A stretch of DNA of 36,774 bases from assembly GCA_934096295.1 (NCBI GenBank), contig CAKOLL010000011.1, positions 1-36,774 on the forward strand, read 5' to 3'. The notes beneath the pieces are model-generated. The model was given only the letters and a program-made list of their open reading frames with translations. It was not told the DNA's origin and did no database searches. Position 1 is the stretch's first letter. Each line of letters starts with the position of its first letter. Both the position numbers and the translations under genes were made by a program. Origin of the DNA: an uncultured Bacilli bacterium (GTDB lineage Bacteria; Bacillota_I; Bacilli_A; RF39; UBA660). Shown here piece after piece: positions 24,385 to 31,502 of this stretch.

Positions 24385-24755
24385 TTGTTAGAAAATATAG
24401 AAAAATTAGTTAATGATAAAATTAATTTAGAAATAGATAAACTTTCAGAATTGGAACCATCAATTAAAAAAATTAGTAATATTAATTCTAACGAATACGA
24501 AATACTATATAATCAAATTAAAAACCAATTAATCAATAATTATTTGAATAGAAATTTAATTGACGATAAAAGTTTTAATATATGTATTCAATTTATGAAT
24601 GATATTTTTAATTATTATATAAATGGCTATCCAAATATTCCAAGTGAATATTTATATAATGAAAATATTAACAATTAATTGGTAATTCATGGTTAAATAC
24701 TAGTATTGATGATTTTGAACTAAATGTTTATAGTAAATTTAAATATTTTATTTAA
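24385..24755 (+). pseudogene. Broken small helical protein gene
   Basis: The long frame (97 residues if read from TTG 24385) is open back to 24361 but lacks an ATG and SD; an ATG at 24356 is one frame off. At its end (TAA 24676-24678) a neighbouring frame continues as IGNSWLNTSIDDFELNVYSK and so on to TAA 24753-24755. One extra T near 24673 would join them as NNLIGNSW. So there is one clear and one possible single-base break. The protein would be polar, helical and unrecognised. Part of a decayed stretch that follows the coiled-coil gene. Confidence 0.5.
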
Positions 24756-24897
24756 CAAAGTTATTACATAAGCAAAACTTATTGAATACCTCAATTAATT
24801 TTTAATATGTGGAGATAAAAATTGAAAATTAATATCAGTTGGACATTTTATTTAAAAATTTTATAATTTACTTGTTTTTTGAAAGGAAGAAATTTAT

Positions 24898-25097
24898 ATG
24901 TTAAACAATCAATTAACAATAACTTATATTATGACGAAATCAATTGTTACTATTGGTTGTTTTAGCATTGTTTAATAAACTCATATACTATAATTATTGG
25001 TGATAACGAAAGAGATAATAACCTTATAAATTATCGCAAATATGGTTATGCAGAAAATTATTCAATGTCTATTGAAGAATTTATAAAAGTTTGTTAA
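24898..25097 (+). pseudogene. Remnant of a small gene, frameshifted
   Basis: A strong SD (AAAGGAAG) precedes ATG 24898, whose frame ends after 25 codons (TAA 24973-24975). From about 24966 another frame reads INSYTIIIGDNERDNNLINY then RKYGYAENYSMSIEEFIKVC and stops at 25095-25097. The second part looks like real protein, so this is a ~65-residue gene broken by a one-base change between 24963 and 24975. Unrecognised. The preceding 24756-24890 holds no gene I can support. Confidence 0.45.
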
Positions 25098-25125
25098 AAA
25101 AGAAATTAAAAGCACAATTATTACT

Positions 25126-25157
25126 AAAAGTGAAAAAAGTGATCTTTTCACTTTTTT
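25126..25157 (+). terminator. Rho-independent terminator
   Basis: AAAAGTGAAAA (25126-25136) / TTTTCACTTTT (25145-25155), 11-bp stem, eight-base loop, T-run. Confidence 0.8.
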
Positions 25158-25189
25158 GTCACATAAAAAAAGATTTGTTTTAAAATTTA

Positions 25190-25198
25190 TGTTACAAT
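25190..25198 (+). promoter_or_regulatory. extended -10 promoter (TGTTACAAT)
   Basis: TG-T-TACAAT, 24 bases before the GTG start at 25222, with GAAGGTAGGA between. Confidence 0.6.
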
Positions 25199-25221
25199 AA
25201 TTTTAGAAGGTAGGAATTATT

Positions 25222-27663
25222 GTGAAAAAGAAAAAAGTGATTTTAATATTAACCAGCATTTCAATTATAGCTCTTTTAAATGGTGTTTTTTATTTGTTTA
25301 AAAAAGAAAAAACAAAGGAAAACATTGAACAAGACTTAAATATCACTTCCATGATAATTATTGATAATCCAGAAGCTAGGGTATATTCTGATTTTTATTT
25401 AATAGAAACAGAAGAAGGAATAACATTTTATAATTTTGAAGATCAGAAAATATTTCAATATAATGAAGAATATACTACTTGTGAAGTTTTAAATGGTAAT
25501 ATTTTTGTCAGAAATAATTTCTATTTAAAAGTACTATCTTTAACTGGCGAGGTTTTATTAGAAGGCAAAGAAAATTTTATAGAACTAAATAGTGAAGAGT
25601 ATTTCTTTGTTAATAATAAACTTTATAATAAAGAATTGAAAGAAATTTATACTTTACCAAACGAGAACGTGAGTCAATTTTCTTCTTATACTGTTATTAA
25701 TGATATTTTGCTTCTTTTCTTTAATAATCAAGAAAATGAAATGATCGATTTAATAACTAAAGAAGTACTTACCAAATCTTTTAAATCTTATTTTACCTTT
25801 GAAAGTTTGAATGAAGCTCCAACTTATATTGCTTTATCATATGATAACACTTATAAAATAGTGGACACAATTGCTAGAGAGATTGTTTTAGATGATATCA
25901 CTATTAATGAAAATAATATTTTAAAAAACAAGAAAGGTACTTATTACATATATAACAATAAGATTTATCAAAATCATACTTACATTAATAGTAATTATAT
26001 GGATTTTGCAGATTGCCAAACGGGCGGGAAACTTTTAAATAAAGAAGGTAACATCATAATAGATAGTTGTAATCTTTATTATGTGGAACCTTTTAAAGAT
26101 GTTTTTATTGGTTATGCAGAAACTAGTAGCCTTTTGAAAACTAAAAGTGATATTATATATGCCGATAATTTTTTAAGAGTTGGTCAATATATTATGGGTT
26201 ATTTTTTAAAAAATGACCAAAATAGTATTAAAATTTATAATGAAAATGGAGAAGTTGTTAAGGAAAATATGGATATAAGTTATCTGAATGATATCATTTA
26301 TGAGGGTTATGATTTTGCTACCTCAAAATCTTATTTTTTAGATAAAAATTTAAATATTATTTCGAACGCATTTTCTTATGCGACTTGCAAAAATACTTTT
26401 TGTTATGCCTCTTTACAAACAGGAGCTAAAACACTTTATCAAAATGGCGAGAAAATAAGTGATATTTTATATAATGATGTTATTTTTTATGACAATTTTA
26501 TTGTAGCTAAAACTTTATTTCATACTTATATTTATGAATTAGAAAAAGGAAATAAAATAGATATTAATCAAAAAGAAAAGATAGACTTAAATAAAGAAGA
26601 GGTTATTTCAATTTATGATCTTCAAAATATTCAAAAGGAAATAGAAGATAACGAAAATTTCTTTATAAAATATGCCTATCTTGTTACTCGAAATAAATCT
26701 TTAGAACCATATCAAAAAGAAGTTATGAATTTGTTTTCTCTTATTGTTGATAAAAAGATTTATTTAGACGAATTTTCCTTTTTGAATAGATTAAAAGAAC
26801 TAAATATTTCTTACGTTGAGAAGATAGGAGTTGGAGTTGCTGCCGAATATATTGATAGTGCTACTACTATAAATTATCATGATAAGTATAAAGGAACTTT
26901 GTATCATGAACTTATGCATTTTATTGATTTTTCTATAAATAAAGAAGATTTTAAACATAGCCTTTATAAGTGTGATAACGATTATATAGTTTCAGATTTA
27001 TATTTAAAAGATTGTGAAATGCTTTATTTTAATACAAATTTTATAACTGAGTCTGGTGCTGAAGTTTATGCTGCTAAGTATTTTACAAATCAAATGGATT
27101 CTTACGCTCCGGCTCCCCATATTTTAGAAGCGTTAGAATACATCTTAGGAAGTGACATTATTTCTAAATGGTATTTTGAAAGTGATGCTTATTTTAAGAA
27201 ATTGTGGTTTCAACTAGGATATACTCAAAATGAGGTTACATCTTTATTAAAAGCCTTTACAGCTCAAACTCAAATTGCTAAAAGTATAAATAGTAAACAA
27301 ACAGTTTTAATTGTTGATGCTTTAATTGATTTGTATAATAAAAAGAAAGATATGTCTTTGGAAAATGATAGTGTATTTAAATACATTTTAGCAAGAATCG
27401 TACTTTATACCAATGTAAATTCTTCAAAATATTCGGACTTACTAAAAAATATTAAGGAAGAATATAAAAATTTACCTCTTCTTTTTCGAGAAAATTTAAA
27501 AGATTATAATTTAACACAATCTATGGGAGAAATCTTAATTAAAGATGACAAGATCTATCTTACTTTTCTTGCTTACAAAAATAATAAAATAGGTGATATT
27601 CTTTTAGATTTTGATTTTGACAATAAAAAAATAATTAATTTTAGTTATTTAGAAAGAAACTAA
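25222..27663 (+). CDS. Large secreted or anchored protein with repeat N-half and zinc-metallopeptidase-like C-half
   Basis: 813 residues from GTG 25222. A basic start and one membrane helix (~5-24) act as signal or anchor. Residues ~35-470 are a run of short beta repeats (FYLIETEEGITFYNFEDQKI, YFFVNNKLYNKELKEIY, SYFLDKNLNIISNAF) resembling a WG-repeat or propeller-like array. Residues ~480-800 contain HELMH at 562-566 in GTLYHELMHFID and, about 50 residues on, ITESGAEVYAAKYF (Glu610/Glu614). This HExxH plus distal Glu pattern is that of gluzincin zinc peptidases, such as the anthrax lethal factor-like group. Probably acts outside the membrane. Substrate unknown; monocistronic. Confidence 0.72.
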   Translation: MKKKKVILILTSISIIALLNGVFYLFKKEKTKENIEQDLNITSMIIIDNPEARVYSDFYLIETEEGITFYNFEDQKIFQYNEEYTTCEVLNGNIFVRNNFYLKVLSLTGEVLLEGKENFIELNSEEYFFVNNKLYNKELKEIYTLPNENVSQFSSYTVINDILLLFFNNQENEMIDLITKEVLTKSFKSYFTFESLNEAPTYIALSYDNTYKIVDTIAREIVLDDITINENNILKNKKGTYYIYNNKIYQNHTYINSNYMDFADCQTGGKLLNKEGNIIIDSCNLYYVEPFKDVFIGYAETSSLLKTKSDIIYADNFLRVGQYIMGYFLKNDQNSIKIYNENGEVVKENMDISYLNDIIYEGYDFATSKSYFLDKNLNIISNAFSYATCKNTFCYASLQTGAKTLYQNGEKISDILYNDVIFYDNFIVAKTLFHTYIYELEKGNKIDINQKEKIDLNKEEVISIYDLQNIQKEIEDNENFFIKYAYLVTRNKSLEPYQKEVMNLFSLIVDKKIYLDEFSFLNRLKELNISYVEKIGVGVAAEYIDSATTINYHDKYKGTLYHELMHFIDFSINKEDFKHSLYKCDNDYIVSDLYLKDCEMLYFNTNFITESGAEVYAAKYFTNQMDSYAPAPHILEALEYILGSDIISKWYFESDAYFKKLWFQLGYTQNEVTSLLKAFTAQTQIAKSINSKQTVLIVDALIDLYNKKKDMSLENDSVFKYILARIVLYTNVNSSKYSDLLKNIKEEYKNLPLLFRENLKDYNLTQSMGEILIKDDKIYLTFLAYKNNKIGDILLDFDFDNKKIINFSYLERN

Positions 27664-27682
27664 AAAAGTAATCTGTGAGAAA

Positions 27683-27691
27683 TGTTACAAT
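27683..27691 (+). promoter_or_regulatory. extended -10-like box (TGTTACAAT)
   Basis: TG-T-TACAAT lies 20 bases after the metallopeptidase stop and ~50 bases before the TraX-like gene. The spacing to the gene is longer than elsewhere in the window. Confidence 0.4.
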
Positions 27692-27743
27692 AATAAAGGT
27701 TCTTAATAAATATTTGAAATTTTAATAGAAAGTGAAATGTTTT

Positions 27744-28484
27744 ATGAAAAAACTAAATTCTAATCATTTAAAATTAATAGCAATTATAGCAATGACAATC
27801 GATCATATTGCTGATTTGATCTATCCGGGAATGTCTAATAATATAATTTCAATTATTTTACATATAATTGGTAGATTAACAGCACCTATAATGTTTTTCT
27901 TTATTTGTGAAGGCTTTTATTATACTAAGAATTTAAAAAAATATATTTCAAGGTTATTTACATTTGCAATAATATCTCATTTTGCATATTGCTTTGCCTT
28001 TGGAATAAATTATATACCATTTAGTTCAGGAAACATTTTTAATCAAACAAGCATTATGTGGTCACTTGCATGGTCAGTAGTTGCTCTTTATATTACAAAT
28101 AAAACCAATTTAAGGGAATGGCAGAAATGGATGTTAATAATTTTAATAAACATCATAACATTTTCATCGGACTGGAGTTGTATAGCAGTAATGGCAATTT
28201 TATCTATGTATTCCAATAGAGGTAATTTAAAAAAACAATTTATAAGTATGAGCTTTTGGATTTTTGTTTATGCACTTATTTCATATTTATTTGTAAGTAA
28301 AACTTATGGATTAATTACATTAGCAGTTGTCTTAGTATATCCATTACTAAATATCTATAATGGTGAGAAAGGCAAAATGAATTGGATGAAATGGTTTTTC
28401 TATTTATATTATCCTTTACATTTAGTTATTATAGGAATATTAAGAATAGCAATATATGGTGATATACCAATATTGTTTAGTTAA
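27744..28484 (+). CDS. TraX-family membrane protein
   Basis: 246 residues from ATG 27744; the GTG at 27732 overlaps the weak SD (AAAGTGA). Begins with the family signature HLKLIAIIAMTIDHIADLIY, then IGRLTAPIMFFFICEGFYYT, and has about seven or eight membrane helices ending YPLHLVIIGIL. TraX proteins are membrane proteins first described as F-pilin N-acetylases; in Firmicutes most are chromosomal, without pilin, and of unknown substrate, probably acyltransferases. No conjugation genes accompany it here. Confidence 0.85.
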   Translation: MKKLNSNHLKLIAIIAMTIDHIADLIYPGMSNNIISIILHIIGRLTAPIMFFFICEGFYYTKNLKKYISRLFTFAIISHFAYCFAFGINYIPFSSGNIFNQTSIMWSLAWSVVALYITNKTNLREWQKWMLIILINIITFSSDWSCIAVMAILSMYSNRGNLKKQFISMSFWIFVYALISYLFVSKTYGLITLAVVLVYPLLNIYNGEKGKMNWMKWFFYLYYPLHLVIIGILRIAIYGDIPILFS

Positions 28485-28502
28485 ATAATTTATATTACTA
28501 AT

Positions 28503-28545
28503 GAGACTAGTTATATTTAAAACTAATCTCTTTTATTTTTAATTA
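28503..28545 (+). terminator. Probable terminator after the TraX-like gene
   Basis: GAGACTAGTT and AACTAATCTC pair with one mismatch and are followed by TTTTATTTTT. Confidence 0.55.
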
Positions 28546-28601
28546 TTTTTGTTATATTTAATGTAAAAATGATTTTTACATAATAAAAAAACTAACTATC
28601 T

Positions 28602-28737
28602 TGAACCGAACCTTAAAAAGTCGGATAGTTATTAATAGTTTCTAATTAGAGGATTGTAGTTTGTAATTTACGGGAGACAATTCTTTTTTTACTTTAATTC
28701 TATTATAATTGTAATAATAAATATAGTCATCAATGAC
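28602..28737 (-). mobile_element. 3' remnant of an IS3-family (IS150-like) element
   Basis: On the minus strand, 28737-28642 encodes IDDYIYYYNYNRIKVKKELS then PVNYKLQSSN and a stop. This matches the end of an IS3-family OrfB integrase (YNxxRIxxxLxxLSPVxYR). Just beyond it, reading plus from 28602, is TGAACCGAACCTTAAAAAGT, which resembles the terminal inverted repeat of IS150-type elements (TGAACTGAACCC...). The rest of the element is gone; only about 135 bases of its right end remain, in an otherwise gene-free stretch (28485-28889). Confidence 0.72.
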
Positions 28738-28889
28738 TTAGAATATTAATGATACAAAGATTGATTATATATTTATAGGAATTTAATTGATAAACTAAAA
28801 AAACAAAGTTAAAAATGTATAATGAAATAAGATAGATACATTTAAAAAAATTTATAAGTATGATAAAATTGCACTGGGATGTGATATTA

Positions 28890-29783
28890 ATGGAATATAA
28901 AGTGTTTGCAAGTAGTGAAGGTAATGTATGGAAATATGTATTTACAAAACAAGATATGGTTGCAGAGGCGGTTTTATATAAATATAATGATTTTTATGAA
29001 AGAACCGTTATTTGTTGTAGTGTAATGAGTGGTTGTCCAGTTGGCTGTGCATTCTGTGGTACTGGGTCAAAATTTATTAGAAATCTTCAAGTAAATGAAA
29101 TAGTGGAACAAATTGAGGTGGTATTAAATGATAAAAATCTTTTGCAAGATATTAATAAAAAATGTAAAAAACTTCAATTTATGTTTATGAGTATGGGTGA
29201 ACCAATGCTAAATTGGGATGAAGTAGAAAAAGCTCTTAGAATTTTAAATAGTAAGTTTGACAATGCTCAATTATTATTATCTACAATAGGCTGTGATAAT
29301 GATAATATTTTTTCAAAAATAATCTCAATATCGAAGGAAATTGATAAAATAGGTTTACAATTCTCTATTCATAAATCAAATGATGATGATCGAAATAAAT
29401 TGATTTCTTTCCACAAAAAAATGAACCTCGAAAAAATAAGAGATGCAGGTATAATCTGGTGGAGAGAAACAAATAGAAAACCATTTTTAAATTATTGTAT
29501 TGATGGTTCAAATAATACTGATAATAATTTTAAAGAATTGACTAATTTATTTTCACCTATAATATTTAATTTTACATTCAGTGTTGTATGTTCAAAAGAT
29601 GAAAATATGAAAGATGCATCATTTAGAAATTTAAACATAATTAAAGATTTTCAGAATAGATTTCTACAGAAGGGATATAATGTAAGAATGTTTAATCCGG
29701 CAGGTCAAGATGATATTGGTGGTGGCTGTGGGCAATTGTGGTATGTTCAAAATTGGTTAAAATCACACAATACAAATAAATAA
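28890..29783 (+). CDS. RlmN/Cfr-like radical SAM protein, short form
   Basis: 297 residues from ATG 28890; an in-frame ATG at 28860 is possible but lies at a -10-like box. The radical SAM motif is CPVGCAFC (Cys49, Cys53, Cys56), followed by FMFMSMGEPMLN, LQFSIH and the C-terminal QDDIGGGCGQLW, which matches the conserved GDDI..ACGQL segment containing the methyl-carrying Cys of RlmN and Cfr. Those enzymes methylate adenosine in 23S rRNA (RlmN also tRNA). This protein lacks most of the ~80-100-residue N-terminal helical domain of RlmN (usual length ~350), so its RNA or other substrate may differ. Followed by a very strong terminator. Lies between IS remnants in accessory DNA. Confidence 0.82.
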   Translation: MEYKVFASSEGNVWKYVFTKQDMVAEAVLYKYNDFYERTVICCSVMSGCPVGCAFCGTGSKFIRNLQVNEIVEQIEVVLNDKNLLQDINKKCKKLQFMFMSMGEPMLNWDEVEKALRILNSKFDNAQLLLSTIGCDNDNIFSKIISISKEIDKIGLQFSIHKSNDDDRNKLISFHKKMNLEKIRDAGIIWWRETNRKPFLNYCIDGSNNTDNNFKELTNLFSPIIFNFTFSVVCSKDENMKDASFRNLNIIKDFQNRFLQKGYNVRMFNPAGQDDIGGGCGQLWYVQNWLKSHNTNK

Positions 29784-29791
29784 TAAATTTG

Positions 29792-29828
29792 ACAAAGACA
29801 GTGCTATTTGGCGCTGTCTTTGTTATTT
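29792..29828 (+). terminator. Rho-independent terminator
   Basis: 13-bp stem ACAAAGACAGTGC (29792-29804) / GCGCTGTCTTTGT (29811-29823, one G-T pair), then a T-rich tail. Confidence 0.9.
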
Positions 29829-29859
29829 TAACATGTGCAATTTTTAAGCGCTTTGTTGA

Positions 29860-29894
29860 TTTTAACCATCCAATTTTATTTTTAACCATTCAAT
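29860..29894. repeat. Short direct repeat
   Basis: TTTTAACCATCCAAT (29860-29874) and TTTTAACCATTCAAT (29880-29894), 14 of 15 identical and 20 bases apart. No function recognised. The surrounding 29830-29970 holds no supportable gene. Confidence 0.45.
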
Positions 29895-29970
29895 CTTAGC
29901 TAGAAATGTCTTTAATTTCTAATAAAAAAGAAAATAGAATTATTTTAATAATTTATATGCTATTTATATA

Positions 29971-30005
29971 AAATAAAAACTTACGAACTTTTAAGTCCGT
30001 AAGTT
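29971..30005 (-). terminator. Terminator of putative RNA A
   Basis: AACTTACG (29978-29985) / CGTAAGTT (29998-30005) plus inner ACTT/AAGT. The A-rich plus-strand sequence 29971-29979 becomes the U-tract. Confidence 0.65.
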
Positions 30006-30075
30006 AATTTCAAATTGAGCAATACCGAAGGGTATTTGAAACTCTATAAGAAAAATTAATAAATAACTAATCACT
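29974..30075 (-). ncRNA. Putative small RNA A (minus strand)
   Basis: On the minus strand an extended -10 (TGGTATTAT, plus 30082-30090) is followed by ~100 bases without an ORF and then a Rho-independent terminator: AACTTACG / CGTAAGTT with inner pairs, plus 29978-30005, then a U-rich tail. Inside are the paired segments TTTCAAAT...ATTTGAAA enclosing an AATACC-CTTC-GGTATT hairpin and a GCTC bulge. It is divergent from the operon at 30165. A similar element lies at 30866-30994. Transcription is inferred from sequence only. Confidence 0.5.
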
Positions 30076-30081
30076 ACAAAT

Positions 30082-30090
30082 ATAATACCA
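30082..30090 (-). promoter_or_regulatory. extended -10 of putative RNA A
   Basis: TG-G-TATTAT on the minus strand. The expected start is near 30075. Confidence 0.5.
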
Positions 30091-30138
30091 TGAATAATGT
30101 GAAATGTGTATAATTTTCATAAATTTTAAGAAAAATCA

Positions 30139-30147
30139 TGATATAAT
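30139..30147 (+). promoter_or_regulatory. extended -10 promoter (TGATATAAT)
   Basis: TG-A-TATAAT, 17 bases before ATG 30165, with GAGG between. Divergent from putative RNA A. Confidence 0.65.
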
Positions 30148-30164
30148 TATTACGAGGTTGTATT

Positions 30165-30602
30165 ATGTTTAAGATAGCAAAATTAGAAAATGTTAATAAT
30201 GAAAATGTTACTATTAATTGTTACACACTACAAAAATATAGTTCTGAATTAGGAAAAAAAGTTAAAGATGAAACCTTTAAAACATTAACTTTTGATGTTT
30301 CTGGAGATGATTATTCTTTGAGTTTTGATCTAAATTGTAAATTGGAAAAATTATTAGAAATTCCAATGAATGAAACAATAGACTTTAAAGATTATATTTC
30401 TGGTGGTGAAACTTGGTTAAATATTAAGGATTTAAATGGGGTTGAACCTGAAATGAATATTAAAATAATTAGGTATTTAAAAAACAAATTTATTATATTT
30501 TTAACATTTTATACTGATTATAGTTACGATGAAAATGATTATTCTGGAATGATTGAGTTTACGTTTAATTTAGATGATTATTTAGGTGGTGAAAATAAAT
30601 GA
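30165..30602 (+). CDS. Hypothetical beta-rich protein, 145 aa
   Basis: Not recognised. SD GAGG (30154-30157) and a TGATATAAT box lie just upstream. The predicted structure is largely beta strands (NENVTINCYTLQKY, KTLTFDVSGDDYSLSFDLN, IEFTFNLDDYL) with no signal or membrane segment; it is acidic. Its stop overlaps the start of the next small gene (ATGA, 30599-30602), so the two are coupled. The pair lies between two minus-strand RNA-like elements. Confidence 0.65.
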   Translation: MFKIAKLENVNNENVTINCYTLQKYSSELGKKVKDETFKTLTFDVSGDDYSLSFDLNCKLEKLLEIPMNETIDFKDYISGGETWLNIKDLNGVEPEMNIKIIRYLKNKFIIFLTFYTDYSYDENDYSGMIEFTFNLDDYLGGENK

Positions 30603-30781
30603 GTTTTATTAACAATGAAGAATTAAAAAAGATTACTAATGGAAGTATAAATATGTATGTTATTGATTTTGCTAAAAATATTTTGATTTTACAATTAAAA
30701 CCTTATATTTTTGATGAAACACAGGTTAAAATAATTAAAGAAAAAATAGAGAATATGAAAATTGAGATAATTTCTTTTTAA
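30599..30781 (+). CDS. Small hypothetical protein, 60 aa
   Basis: Begins in the ATGA overlap with the preceding gene; a GGTGG sequence (30586-30590) serves as SD. A short alternating strand/helix protein (NMYVIDFAKNILILQLKP, IKEKIENMKIEIISF) with no recognised domain. Its small size and coupling suggest a partner of the 145-residue protein; that is inferred from layout only. Confidence 0.55.
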   Translation: MSFINNEELKKITNGSINMYVIDFAKNILILQLKPYIFDETQVKIIKEKIENMKIEIISF

Positions 30782-30824
30782 GTGATTCATCAATAGATAT
30801 TTCTTGTTTGATAATATTAATCAT
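30738..30824 (-). other. Short minus-strand ORF behind an SD-sequestering hairpin
   Basis: ATG at 30824 (minus) opens a 28-codon frame (MINIIKQEISIDESLKKKLS...) ending at the TAA complementary to 30738-30740 and overlapping the end of the 60-residue gene. It has an SD-like AAAGGATGG upstream, inside a hairpin (CATCCT / AGGATG, plus 30831-30848). It lies just beyond the terminator of putative RNA B, so RNA B plus this hairpin could be the regulatory leader of a gene that has since been truncated. Speculative. Confidence 0.25.
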
Positions 30825-30865
30825 AAACACCATCCTTTCTTTAGGATGATTTCTTTGTAAGACAC

Positions 30866-30890
30866 AAAAAAATCAATCTTTCGATTGATT
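30866..30890 (-). terminator. Terminator of putative RNA B
   Basis: AATCAATC (30871-30878) / GATTGATT (30883-30890) with a four-base loop; the plus-strand A-run 30866-30872 gives the U-tract. Confidence 0.8.
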
Positions 30891-30994
30891 CTATATATCA
30901 AGTTCAAACTAAATAGTTCGGACAGATTTGTCAATGGAGCGATAGATAAGATAATTTGAAACTATCACTATATAAGTTAATACAACTAACTTCT
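30866..30994 (-). ncRNA. Putative small RNA or leader B (minus strand)
   Basis: Extended -10 TGGTAATAT on the minus strand (plus 31001-31009), about 120 bases without an ORF, then a perfect terminator AATCAATC-tttc-GATTGATT with seven U. It shares with RNA A a GTTAGTT-like 5' part, the box GTTTCAAAT, a TAT(T/C)GCTC box about ten bases later and the outer pairing TTCAAA/TTTGAA. Divergent from the operon at 31089. Expression is inferred. Confidence 0.5.
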
Positions 30995-31000
30995 ATAACA

Positions 31001-31009
31001 ATATTACCA
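31001..31009 (-). promoter_or_regulatory. extended -10 of putative RNA B
   Basis: TG-G-TAATAT on the minus strand. The expected start is near 30994. Confidence 0.45.
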
Positions 31010-31056
31010 TATTTTCGTAAAATTTTAAAGGAATTTAATAAAATTGATAAAAATAA

Positions 31057-31065
31057 TGATATAAT
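31057..31065 (+). promoter_or_regulatory. extended -10 promoter (TGATATAAT)
   Basis: TG-A-TATAAT, identical to the box at 30139-30147, upstream of AAAGGTAGTGA and ATG 31089. Confidence 0.65.
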
Positions 31066-31088
31066 TATGTTTGAAAGGTAGTGAAATA

Positions 31089-31502
31089 ATGAGAACAAAA
31101 GAACAAGCTTGTACAGCATGGTGTGAAATATGTAATAATTGTAGTAATCATGAAGAAAATTTTGCTGGTGGTTATAGTGATATATGGGAAAATACAATGC
31201 CTTATATCGAGTTATGTGATGAAATGTGTGATAAATTTAGTATTGCTACACTTAGTGAGGATACTGTTGCTATACAAGAATTATATAAAACTGCGAATTT
31301 AAACGATTATCAAAAACAAAAAATAAAAAGTATGTTAAAAACAAATAATGAATTATTGCTAACTTTAAATCCTTATATTTTACAAGAAAAGTATGCTTTT
31401 TTAGAACCATACGTAAACGAATTAGCGTTAGATACAATTATTCAAGATAGATTATTAAGTCTTGATGATTACGAATTATACATAATAAAAAAAAATAGTT
31501 GA
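31089..31502 (+). pseudogene. N-terminal part of a large Cys-rich hypothetical protein (frame broken at A9)
   Basis: ATG 31089 follows the SD-like AAAGGTAGTGA. The N terminus carries a dense cysteine cluster, Cys8-x3-Cys12-x2-Cys15-x2-Cys18, and a second pair CDEMC at ~49-53, suggesting a bound metal or Fe-S cluster. The frame ends (TGA 31500-31502) just after a run of nine A at 31487-31495. With eight A the reading continues as YIIKKIVDLSSSYGINSHRL into the long frame that follows. Together they would make a single protein of ~648 residues. It could be decay, slippage or a sequencing error. Confidence 0.7.

Noticed and set aside
24756..24890. Possible further gene between the two broken ORFs
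   Set aside because: All frames are interrupted and no SD-ATG pair gives more than a few codons.
28860..28890. ATG 28860 as start of the radical SAM gene
   Set aside because: It overlaps a TATGAT -10-like box and has no SD; ATG 28890 has a GTGAT-type SD at a suitable distance. Not certain.
29692..29889. Minus-strand open frame after the radical SAM gene
   Set aside because: Runs through a perfect terminator and antisense coding sequence, and lacks an SD.
29974..30994. Interpretation of the RNA-like elements as tracrRNAs
   Set aside because: No CRISPR array and no Cas, IscB or TnpB gene was found in the window; the GTTTCAAAT box alone is too weak to support it.
30931..31197. Minus-strand open frame covering RNA B and the start of the Cys-rich gene
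   Set aside because: No SD; translation is Tyr/His/Leu-rich low complexity. The RNA-like element and the plus-strand gene explain the region better.
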